Below are positions 8,126 through 20,300 of a DNA stretch of 64,000 nt, one piece after another. Position 1 is the first letter of the stretch. The number at the start of each line of letters is the position of its first letter. The notes under the pieces were generated by a model. That model was not told the origin of the DNA. It did not search any database and saw nothing but the letters and a program-made list of their open reading frames with translations. Source of the DNA: Linyphia triangularis (taxonomy: Eukaryota; Arthropoda; Arachnida; Araneae; Linyphiidae); contig OZ021732.1 in the NCBI GenBank assembly GCA_963978545.1, positions 34,130,123-34,194,122 on the forward strand, read 5' to 3'. Both the position numbers and the translations under genes were made by a program.

Positions 8126-9986
8126 TAGGCCTGGGCGATTGTAACATTTCTGCATCGCGATATATCGGGAAGCAAACATCACGATGTCACGATACATCAC
8201 GATGTTAACTATATTTTTTTTACAAAATACTATAAAACAACGTTTTCATAACATACAATGTAGCCGAAAGTTATGCTTACTTAGCTTTGCAACATTTTAT
8301 TGAATTCATGTATGGAAGTTTATTTTAAATAACATGAGCAGCGACCGAATTACTTTCAGAAGGACACAAAGCACCCAAGGGGTATAACCCGTTTTTTTTT
8401 TTTTTTTTTAAATCCGGATTTTTTCATTTCTCTATCGTAATGAAATTTTACTTTGTTGTTATCCACGGAAGGAGAGGAGAATGGGGAGGGGGGGGGAGCG
8501 AGGACAATTGCACTTCCTGGCGGTGCACATGTTTCTTTAGTTATTGGATATTCTTAATTATTAAATCAAAAACATACTTTATAATGAATATTTTATTACT
8601 TACTACATACAATAAAAATAAAATTAATGCATAACATTTAAAATTCTAATGATCTTTACTTTGTGTCAAAAAAATCTGCATTTCAGCATATTTAAGAAGC
8701 AATGTTGGATTGAGTAATTAATCTTATGGAAATAAACTTTGTTCAAATCATACAAACTGAAAAAAAAATTATAAAACATTTATTTACTTACGAGTCAGAA
8801 GATAAAATCCTTCAACGTAAATGGGAAAAAATCGTTTATAAGTATTTAAGCAATCAAACTAGAGAAACAACCGTGATCCGTCCATGCGCTAGTTCATACT
8901 GACTTTGGCAGATATAACAAACCATCATAGTAATAAACAACCTGATTATATTAACTGGGTAAGAACTAGACATAAATTACCACACAAGAATACAGCAATC
9001 CCCTTGAGTTAATAAATAAAGCAAAGCTCTCAAAGGGTAAAAATGTTAGATAAAAAAATCCTGAAGTTAATGTAAAAGATTTAAAAATACAAAAATGTAA
9101 TATTTTATTTTTTCCAAGTTAGAGAAAAAAAAAAAATCAAAAATGAAACACAAAAAGTTTAGGAAATACTCAATTGAATTCCAAAAATAGAATATCAAGG
9201 TCTTTTACCTGATGACAAATTAAATAAAAATCCAAACGTTTTTCATGAGTTGAGAGAACAAAAAAAATGTTCAAACAATAAAAGGAATACTTCTTTCATC
9301 GAATCTCCAATATTAATAGACTAACTGGCGCCTGAAAACCATCTCGTAATTTCAATACTCAGCTGTAAGAACGAAATAGGAAATAAACGTGAGACCTACA
9401 AAAAAAAAAAAAAAAAAAAAAAAAATCGTAAAATTGAATTATAATTTCAACATGCCATATTTGCTTTTTTTCCCTTGAAATTTGCACTTTTTTTCAACTT
9501 TAATTTAAATTTCAAAAGCCAGGGTATGCAAAAGCGAATGCATCATGTGATAAGTGATTAAGTGCGAGGTGCCATCTATGGCGTTTTGTTTCTATTCAAT
9601 CATGGAAACATCGCACATACAGGATACGATTACCACGATACCGATGCAGTAGAAGCAAATGGAAATCGTCTCAAACGGCGCGGTGTAGCTGTTACACTAC
9701 TTTTCTATACAGTCTTGGATACACCGCGCATATGCAGGGAGGATTACTGCGATCTGGTGAAGAATCGTGTCTCAAACGGCGCGGTGTCGACGGTTTCAAT
9801 ACTTTTTTATAGTATTTTAGAAACACCGCGCATGAATCGTGGCATCATCGGTTATTCGTCCTTGTGTATCGCGCTCTCGTCAAAAAAGATCGTGATGTAT
9901 CGGTTTAGGGAAAATAGTGACACCGGTTTGACGATATTGATTTCACACCGGTTTTAGACGATGTATCGATACATCGGCCAATCCTA
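8126..9986. mobile_element. hAT-like non-autonomous DNA transposon
   Basis: The left end reads TAGGCCTGGGCGAT and the right end, reverse-complemented, reads TAGGATTGGCCGAT: 11 of the first 14 positions match. Flanking 8-mers are CTAACCAC (8118-8125) and TTGACCAC (9987-9994), 6 of 8 matching, consistent with an aged 8-bp hAT duplication. The interior repeats the words ATCACGATG, CGGCGCGGTGT and CGATACATCG and has a long A-run at about 9400-9425. The open frame at 9562-9957 follows these repeats and does not resemble a known protein. Confidence 0.5.
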
Positions 9987-10226
9987 TTGACCACCCTGTA
10001 TTTTGTCTAATGCAATGATTTACTAGATAAGATTTTATTTTTAACTTGTTCTTTCTTATATCTTTATTTAAGAATAATGAAAAAAAATACTCGGATTATT
10101 TTTCATGCAAGCCTATTCAGCTGATTTTTCTTGAATATTTGAATAAAAGAGAGGCGATTACCACATGAAAGTTCGCGTTAAAAGTAAAACTTTTTAGTTA
10201 AGTAATGTTTTTTATATCTTACGCAG

Positions 10227-10324
10227 AGTTCGATTTGGAATCAACACAATTCTTTTGGAGTTTGTAGACGAACTCTTCGACATCTGAGTACTTCCATAGA
10301 AAATGCCATAGATGAGCCAGGAAA
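10227..10324 (+). CDS. SLC9C: SLC9C exon a (first exon seen)
   Basis: Acceptor ACGCAG precedes 10227 and donor GTAAGT follows 10324. Only one frame is open across it; it begins SSIWNQHNSFGVCRRTLRHL and ends ENAIDEPG plus two bases. The pattern aromatic-x-Q, then CRRTLR..L, then an acidic turn resembles the segment after the exchanger core in SLC9C proteins. It lacks an ATG and is short, so it is easily missed. Confidence 0.75.
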
Positions 10325-11319
10325 GTAAGTTTTCATGAAGATACTAAGTTGTACAAAATGTACTAAAGAGCCAATAGAATTTAAAATATAGTTCTAGCAG
10401 TTTTGGAAGTATAACTCTTTGAACTTTAAGAATTCCTGAGGTACAGTGGAAGAAGTGAGGGGGAAAAAAGTGGGGGGATGCCCAAAAGTTGGTGACAAGC
10501 ACCCCCACCCCCCTCGCTAACGATAAATTTTATAATTTCCTGTCTTGTATTAAAAATATTAATTAGGAAGGATATAATTTTACTTTCTAACACTTTATAG
10601 TAGTATTATATATTCCATAAATAGATTAAATTTTTACATTTGAAAACTTTAAATCACTTTTCATCAGTGTCACTACATTTAAAGGTTAATGCTATTTTTC
10701 TTTAGTAGTTTTTAGACGGATTGAATGATTTTAAAAATGGGAGGATGGATTTCAGTTGTTTTAGAAGTGGGGGGACGCATTGTTATTTTCTTGAAAAGTG
10801 AGGGGACGCGTCACCCAGCGTCTACCCACACTTCTAGCACTGCTGAGGTATATTAATCTTTCTTTGACTTACATTCGTATGTTGTAGGTACGTGTTAGTT
10901 AATGAAGTCTCTAGAAGATTCCTGAACATTAGTAAATTTACACGAGTCATGGTGAGTTATACACTTAACATTTTAAAAATACATTAAACTTGTTTAAAAT
11001 ATTATTTCAATGCTACCATTTATAGTTGGTATAAATATGTGAATATTTATATAATATGATATGTATAAATATGAGTTATAAAAACCAGTACATTTTACCC
11101 GTGGATTAAAAGTCACTTTTAATATTTGACTGGGATTCAAAAAGAAATTAATTTTATGTACAAACCATGTGAGTTGTGAATAACCAGTAAAATTATGGTT
11201 ATTCCAATAAACAGTGTGGTTATAATTTTAACTTTCAAAAACCTGTATAAAAACATTCGTCAGAATGACCTGAAATTAAATTTGTATAAAGGGGAAAACG
11301 ATATAGCATAAGAACAAAT

Positions 11320-11354
<35 letters not shown>

Positions 11355-14300
11355 GTATGCCATAACATTACTTTTTAAATAATGAAGAAAAAATGACATG
11401 CTTTTAAAATCATGCTTTTTGAAAATTGAAATTTTTTTATAATCACCCTGGGGTGATTGTAATTTAAACCTCAACTTTCAAAAAGCTATTAAAAAAAGGA
11501 AGCACTTCTCAGCATGACCTAAAATTTTAACTTGATACACATGAAGGGGAAAGTGGTATGGCATAAAAAAAATTCCAAAAGTTTTTCTTTACTTAAGCTA
11601 TACTACTTTCCCCGTATTCGAGTATATGTAAGATATATTTCAGTTGAATCTGACCAGCGTTTTTTTTACAGATTTTTGAAAGTTGAACTTTAATTATAAA
11701 TACCCTGTATATCAAAATATTAAAACATTCGCTTTGATTAACAACGAAGTTCATTATAGCAAAATTTTCGCTATGAGCTCCAACATCGAAATTCAGTTGA
11801 TACAATTTAGACCTAAAGTGTTTGCAATTTCAAACAGGAAACTGGTCCGTTCCAGACATTTTTTACTCCAATTGCATACATTGGCTCTGATTTGGGATGA
11901 TTGAAACTTGTGAGTTTTGAAAACTTGATGGCATTGCTCCATTTAAGCGGCCTAAATTACCATTTGGCAAGATTTTTACTCACAAATGTTGACTGCTAGG
12001 ACGTATTTATGAAAAATCGTTACATAAATACAAACTTGTGTCACTATTTCCTAATGATACTTCAAATTGTTTTAGGGTGTCTTGCCAGATGTACAATTCA
12101 AACAAAAAAAATATGAACGTTGAATACATGTTTTCTCTTAATTGATGGGTCTATTTTATTAGTGGAAAGTTTTTAATAAATATGTACAGATTTTTTATTT
12201 AATTGTTTTTGTCATACGGGGACATATACCAACTTTGAAATATTCAATACTAGCTGAATACCCGTGCTTCGCCACGAAATTTTACAATGTGAAATATTTT
12301 AGCCAGCTGTGAGGCTCCGCGTTGCAGAAATCCGTCATTGGTGTAAAGGACCCAATTTTTGGCGCTTCACTCGCAGGAAGATTCATCGCAACGCAAAACA
12401 TAGGCTTACTTAATTCGTTGAAAGGTTCATTGCTATTCAAATATGTGCTCGCTTTGCTCGATGAAAGGTTCATTGCTGCGTAGGCATAAGGTCGCTTCAT
12501 ACACTAAAAACTCATTGCTACGTAAAGCCTTAATATTAAAAACTCCTCTCTTGTCGAGAAACAATAAAAAAAATTCCCCTTTAATAACTACAATACAACA
12601 CCACTTTAAGAATATTTTAACACGTGATGTTTGTAAAAAACAAAATTAGAAGGTCAAAACTACTTATGTTGAAGCTTTCAGAGCTCTAGGCCTATTAGAA
12701 GTATATTTTTGTGAAAATATTAATTAAAAATTCATTAAAAAACAAATTAAATTTTAACTTCCTCTTTATCAAAAGTCCAAGTAGAAGGCCAAAACCATTT
12801 GTATTGAAAATTTCAGAAATGTAGCCCAGTTAGATATTGTTTTGTAAAATATTTGTTAATTAATTAATTAGAAAACAAATAAAATTTCAAAATTATATTT
12901 TTCAAAAGTCCAATTTGTAGGTCAAAACTACTTATGTTGAAAATTTTAGAGCTGTAACCTTATTAGAAATCATTTTGTAAAATATTTTTTAATTAATTAA
13001 AAAATTAATTAAAAAAGAACTAAATAAAAAATGTAATATTCTGTTTTTCAAAAGTCCAATTAAAAGGCTAAAACTACTTTTGTTGAAATTTTCAGAGCTG
13101 TAGCCCTATTAGAAGTCGTTTTGTAAAAAAAAAATTAATTAAAAAATAACTAATTAAAATTTTAACATTCTGTTTTTCAAAAGTCCAATTAGAAGGCTAA
13201 AACTACTTATGTTGAAAATTTCAGAGCTGTATCTCTATTTGAAGTCACTTTGTAAAAAATAAATTAATTAAAAAAATTAATTAAAAAAGAACTAATTAAA
13301 ATTTTAACATTCTGTTTGACATACATAAAATTAGAAAACCGAAACTTCTTAGGTTGAAAATTTCAGAGCTCTACTCCAATTTTAAGTTGGTTTCGACAGA
13401 TCCACAGAACCACAGACAGACACACAGCTTGTTTTATTATTATAGATTAACAACACATATTTGAATTCAGAGTCAAAATAATATGAGTACAAGTTTCATG
13501 AATTTTCACTAAGTGGCTGAGTGATTTATAGATTACTAGCTGAATTTCCATGGTTTGCAATAAAATTTGAAATGCATATATTTTAACAATAAGTTACTTA
13601 TTCTGTAGTTATAACGCTTAACATTTTTAAAAATAATTAATATGTTAGAAAAGTATTACAAAATCTCATTAGTTAAGTATCGAAATTTAATAAATAGCTT
13701 CTATTAGTTTCATGCCTCATTGACAAGTAATGTCATACATATAAGGCCCGCTAATTGTAAAGCATAATTTCTACCTTGATCTTGAGCTATAAAAGAGGCA
13801 TATAAATTAACATGTTTCAATAAAATCGCAGTTGTTACTCAATAATTTCAGCGGAGAAAGTTTATTTTTGCATTGCAAACCAAGAAAACACAGTGAAGCA
13901 TTAAGATTTAGAATATAAAATAGTAAATAACATAATACAGTTTAAAATATAAAATATCAAGCACAGTAATATCAAAATTTACAACTCATGATATAAGCTA
14001 TTAATAAGCCAAAGAATTGCAAATTTAAAACATTCAGACATGAATTCGTTTGACTATAACATGATATTTAAAGAAGAAACCAATCTCTAATTTTTATTTT
14101 AACTATAAATAGAAATAATTTTGAAGTAAAAAGTCAGTTAAATTCAGGCATATTTATAATTATCATGTTTTACTTATTCCCATGCAGCCCCAGCTGAAAA
14201 AACAAATTAACACATTTAATACTTTTTAAAGAAAACAATCAACTGATACGACATCATAATCACATGATAACTAGTACATTTATTGACTAAGGCAGAACAA

Positions 14301-17300
14301 GTGATAACTAGAACATACATTTTGCACCCATCAACATCAATTAGGACTGAGAATATTTCTACGTTCTCTTATCAACTTTCAATGCTATTAGTTGCGAGAT
14401 TAGAAAATACTTGTTAACTAGTTAGAGAAATTAAAATTCTGAGAGCTCTTGAAGTATTGCAAACTTTACCGTTGCTATATCGTATTACAATAACAGCTAA
14501 GAACAGTTTAATTCCATATTTGAAAAATCAAGCTATTTAAGAAGAATTTTATAGGAAATTCAATTTCTGTAGTTCTTCTCAATTACAATTATCTTCTTTC
14601 TCAATTTCTGTAAAATATTCTATTCATCGAATCAACAATTTATAGTTTTTTTTATTGTAATTGATTCATTCTAACTCTAAAAAGTTGGTTTCTTCATCTT
14701 CACAAGAATTTCAACCAATAATGTAAAAATAAATGCAGCAGCTAAAATTTTCTATTCGATTATACTTAAAATACACTTACAAGCGTCTTTCAATCTTAAA
14801 ATAATTAATCATAAAGTAATCTGTTACAACAGTCTTTGTGATAATGAATTCAATTTAATCGCATTACAAAATGAATGATTTGGATAGAAACTAACAAACA
14901 AATTAAACAAGATTTTAACCTTGACATTCCTTGTCTACAAATACGAAAAAAATATTCGGTCTTTAAAGAATGAAAAATATTCGAATGCTGCTCCATTTGA
15001 TCTAAAACTTGGATATAATAAACCCTTTAAATAAAAAGCTCTTTTTTTATTAGAGAGGTTAGCCATTTTGCGATGAAAAAAACAATGCAAATGTTGTTAT
15101 TGTTTTGTTTCACCCTCCCCCCCCCCCCCAATTACTAGTTAGTTTAAAAGTGTTCATCTAACATTCCACGACATCCCTCTAGCGCTGGATTGATAGAATT
15201 GCTGGTTTTTAGAAAACAGGTGGGTAACTAATTAATAAATTTTATTATTTTTTAAATTTAAATTTCCCGAAACCAAACACTAAGTTAAACTACTTTTGAA
15301 ATGTTATTTACTCGGTTGTATTAGTTTTCTGACGCAAGAGCTACACGAGTGCTACACTGCACCTGAATATCGTTCGATAAAGATATGAATCTAAAAGAGA
15401 GAATGTCTTCCCGGTGGCATTTCAAAGGAGTCTCAAATCAGAGGAAACCCGTGAAATCCTTTCTAAGCAATCCAACAACAAACGCAAAACCTTTATAAAA
15501 AGAGAGTTCTCAAAAATAAACAGATAGCTCATTAAGAAATATTTTTTATACTGAACTGAACTGTAGAAAATCATAATCAAGATACCTACGGGTAAGAAAA
15601 ATATCCAAAGACTTTTAATGCATACTCCATTTTTCAGAAAAAACTCATGATGAAGATTTTGGATCGCTTAAAGATCGAAAATAGGCAAAGTGCAGGACAA
15701 CTATACCTACGCAATCTGAAGAAGAAACTGGTGGGATTCCAGAAATGGTGCCTCAGTATTTATCTCAGCCCTCGTTTCATGGTTGTCCTATACTGGATTT
15801 TGCTACTCAATGTGATTCCCATAGCGGGAGAGTTGGCCAGCTTACTCGCACCAGAGCAGTCGATAGAGGCACTGGAAAAAGAGATGGTCATATTCGAAGC
15901 TATCAATGGAATATTTGCTGTGTTCTACACGTTCGATGCTTTTATTGCGGTATGTATTTAAATGTAAAGTTTATTATATACAATTATATATTTTTGTCAT
16001 ATTATATTATTTATTATATATTTTTATGATATTTTTTTTTTATTTATTTTTATTTGCTCAGCATTAAAACTTGTTTAGCCTACAACTAATCGTAAGAATC
16101 ACGTCTTGTATCTAGGTAATTGAATCAACCAATTAAAATATGAATAATTTCAAAGTTTAATCATAAAAAAACGATTTCATAAAAGATGATTAAATAGTAA
16201 AAAATAGAGCATTCTATGCATAATTTATAGAATAAGACAAAAGTGATCACTAGTTTCTTCGTGTATCATACGTATTGCAAACATTTCTCTTGCACATTCC
16301 CCGCTAAAATATCACTTCAAAACATACAAACAAAAAATATTATTAGCATTAACAATTATTTCAAATCCTATTTAAGAATTTCCACCCAACAGGTATCATC
16401 ATGATTTTTTCTAAGAAATAAATTTATTACTGTTTGACAGTAACTATAGAACTCCAACTCTCGCGCTAACAGTCCAGGGGATTGTTTCACAACCAAGGAA
16501 ATTGCTTCGCAATTGCACCGTAACGCTCGCCATATCCCAGGCATATCCCCCCAATGATAATAAACGATCCGTCAGTGAAACCTTTGTGACATGATCCTGG
16601 AAATCAATAAATTTTGAATAACTATTCCTAAAATAACACATGGTTTTACAAACAATAGCATTCATACCGACATCGAATCTAGTTGAACTTTTAAAACCAA
16701 GGTTGTCATACTTTCAGCCATAGTATTTTTTACTACTGTCGGATAAAAAAAAAAAATTTTGTATAGTAAATCAAATAATTTATGACATTTTTTAATTACA
16801 AAAGTACCATAAATAGACCACATTTTTGAAAACTACTACATAAAATACTGCGTCCAAAAGTTTACGTGAAAATGAAAACTTCACACGGCTGTATCACTGT
16901 CCTCATGATTGATAGTGACGCAGTATCCTCATTCTACAGTATTATTCAAAATAGTACACCTAGCAACATTTAATTTTCTTTTTTGAAAATGGGAGGAGAA
17001 AAAGTCTAAATAAAAAAAACACCATTTAAATTAAATTAAATTAAATTAAATTAAATAGTCACATACGCGTCGATATTTTAACAATCTGAGTTAAAAAAAA
17101 TTCAAAATAGAATACTAATATTCCGTTCGATGTCGTGGTATAATATTAGTCAGGGGTGAAACAGTTTCTTAGAGAAAATACACTATCTTAAATGATTTCC
17201 AACGTGATGAACACGAATACCACTCCATTAAAAGTTGATTGACTTGACATTTTAAATTATCTAATTGCTATCTCGTAATATAATGCAATTTTGAAAGATA

Positions 17301-20300
17301 AATACATGGAGACAAAATTGTAGCAGCAGATTTCATCATCTATTTACATAAATAAGTTGTTGCATTATAACCATCAAGTTTCTATTGACGGCTTCACTAA
17401 AGGTGATTACGAAAGAGCAAACAATAGTTTATTTATAAACAACGCTAGTAAGTTCCTTTAATTTCATCCATACTTTTCGAAGTTCTAGCACACAAAAATG
17501 ATTTTTCATATGTAAAATCAATAGTAGTAAGGCCACTTGACGGCATTAATAGTACTAATACTATTATATTTGCGTAGAAGTTACATTTGGTGCGCAGAAA
17601 AAAACCGTCAGTGCAATTGTTAAGAAAAAGCATCATTTATATTTTGGTTGCAGGATAGGTTACCAATATAGCATGTGGTGGTACGTAGGATGATGACCTT
17701 TCGCGTTTTGATGAAACAGCTAAGACGAACTGAAAGACTTTTTCGAGAGTTTGGTCTACCCAAAAGCTTAGAGGAATATTTACCTGAAGACTTCAAAAGT
17801 AGAATCTTCTCAAACAAAATGTCTGCATTTCGCCATTTTGTTATCAGTCTTTATAAAAAAAAAAATTGTGTTCTGCTGTGATATTGATGGTCTACGACAA
17901 GAACACGACACTGCACATAGGCTGCGACTGTTTATAGACTAAAGGTGGTTTTGAAGCATAACAGGAACCAGTTTCAGAGGGCTACATACTTTCTACATAA
18001 AAGAGATATAGACAAAGTAAAACTGCTATTGCAAATGATTAACTTCAATAGTATGTCTCTCAGATCTATGCTGACTTAAAGATACTGGATTTGTAGCAGA
18101 GACAAAGTAATGCTGTTTTCTTTTTTTATGGAATAGCAAAGTAATCGATTTGTTCTATATCAAGAAAGGTAGCCCTGCGATGACAACTTTTAAACTTAGA
18201 GAAAGGAATGTTCACCATTTGATAAAGTCATACAAAATCATAATTTTTTTTATTCTTAATCATTAAGCTCGACCATAACGAAAACTTTTAAAAGCCCCAG
18301 ATAAGTATACTTGCATTCAAGTACCTGTGCGAAATATTCTCTCGTCTCAGTGAAGCAAAAATTAATGTGTTTTTTTTACCTCAGATTAAACAGTTGTTCT
18401 GCAATCCGAATTTTTATGAAGTTCTTCAAAGAAAAGAAAAAAATGTTTCGGATGTGTTATGTCAAGTGGCTAACAACTTCCTAAGAAATATAAAGAACGA
18501 AAACTACAAGGAACTATCCGAGGATATGTTAGTTTTATTTCACATTTGATTTTGCTGCAATATGTCAGTAAAGATTGACTCCGCTTATTCCCATTTGAAT
18601 TTCTTACCTAATAAGTTCGGGGAGGTCAGTGTTTGAACTCGGGGAGCGTTTCTTTCTGGACATTGCTAAGATGGAGCAATGGTACCAACGCGAATGGTCG
18701 ACGTCAATGTTGACTGACTATTATTGGATGTTCATAAAAGATACTCTCTATGTTCATCACAAACGATGGGCTAAACAACGACGTCTGAAAAATATTAACG
18801 TATTCTTAACATGTGCAATAATATATATCTAGACAGACAGATATTCTCAATAGTGCACACACTTTACAAATAAAAACATAACCAATAAAGTGTTTTCTTT
18901 ATCATATTCGTGTTCATCATATTAAATTCATTAGGAAATTACTACTTTCATATCGGAAGTGTAATGCCTAGTATAATTTATTAAAAGAAATTAATATTTT
19001 TTGCATACTTTTCAGCCAATTATAAGAAAAAAATTCAATCGTGAAGACTAAAAATGGGATGTTTTGAGTTTTGGATAATTAATAACTCCAAAACTACGCA
19101 GAAATTAAAAAAAAAAAATTAGACGTTAGTATTTTACCAAGACATGTATCTCTGTACCTGCAAAATATTAGATTTCTACTGTTTTTAGTTTTCTCTGCAG
19201 AAGATGACACATCTAAAAAATTTATTTTCGCCTATAATAACTCCAAAACTAAAGTTGCGACTCTTTTTAATCCCTACTTTTTGAAATATTAAGAGATAAT
19301 TAAAAAATCACAATACCTCCCCTACAAATTTTGTTAACGAGATCTAACTATTTTTAACGTACCTGATTAAAATGTTTGGCTGTGCCAAAACGATATTTTA
19401 GAAAGAAGAGTTCATACAAAAAATATTGCTTTACGTCTATGAAAATGGACTATTTTCAGAAAGAAAAAAAAAAGAAAAGCTCTCACTTAAAGCACTTTAT
19501 TAATTTATTTAGATACTTTCAATTTAATCTCTAAATTTGTTTAGTCACTTAACATCCTTCGAATATTGTATACATTTGAAGACCAAAGAGAAGAATAGTT
19601 GGAAGTGATTTTATAGAAATAAAGCTACGAGTACTTGCTATCTTTTTAAAAATTAGCTGTACTAAACGACGATCGGTCCTATTCGTGTTTATCATTCCAA
19701 AAATAATTTATAAAAAAAGTCCCATCTTTTAACTTGCTTATATTCGTTTTCAAACATTTAAATTGCATTTTCTCAGAAATCCATCCCAAGGTAACTAAAC
19801 AGTTCTTCCAACTTGGTCTTTATTTATTTTACAACTTAAATTTGTAATTTACAGGTAGGAAGTCTTGGTTGGAAGGAATACCTTTGCAGCCATGGGAACA
19901 AAGTTGACTTCATTGTGACTCTCATCTCAGTTGCACAGTTGATCATTGGCATTGTGATGCTTGCTGCGTACCGAGATACTTACTCTTGGACCATGGTTTA
20001 CGGTCTGGTTGTGATGAGCACGTTGAGATTGGCACGCTTGATTCGAGTAAGTAGAAGCATGCTTTCCCAATTTTATATTAAAATGTAATTCCACTAGATA
20101 AATATTTTGGACCTAGAATGAAAAAATTAGCTGGATAATTTAGTTATAGAATAATTTGCGAAAAATTAAGGGTAAGGTAGAAGTTAAATTGCAAATGAGT
20201 GTCATTGTATCCTGTTTGCAGATAGATCTTCAAAAGCAACAAACACTTTACAATGGGGCATAAATCTACAATATGATATCGACATAAAGAAACTGGGAAA

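Noticed and set aside
9562..9957. 131-codon plus-strand ORF
   Set aside because: Lies in the repeated CGGCGCGGTGT/CACGATA interior of a hAT-like element; composition tracks the repeats.
15647..15961. ATG at 15647 as the gene start
   Set aside because: A good acceptor at 15637 and in-frame upstream exons at 10227-10951 show it is an internal methionine.
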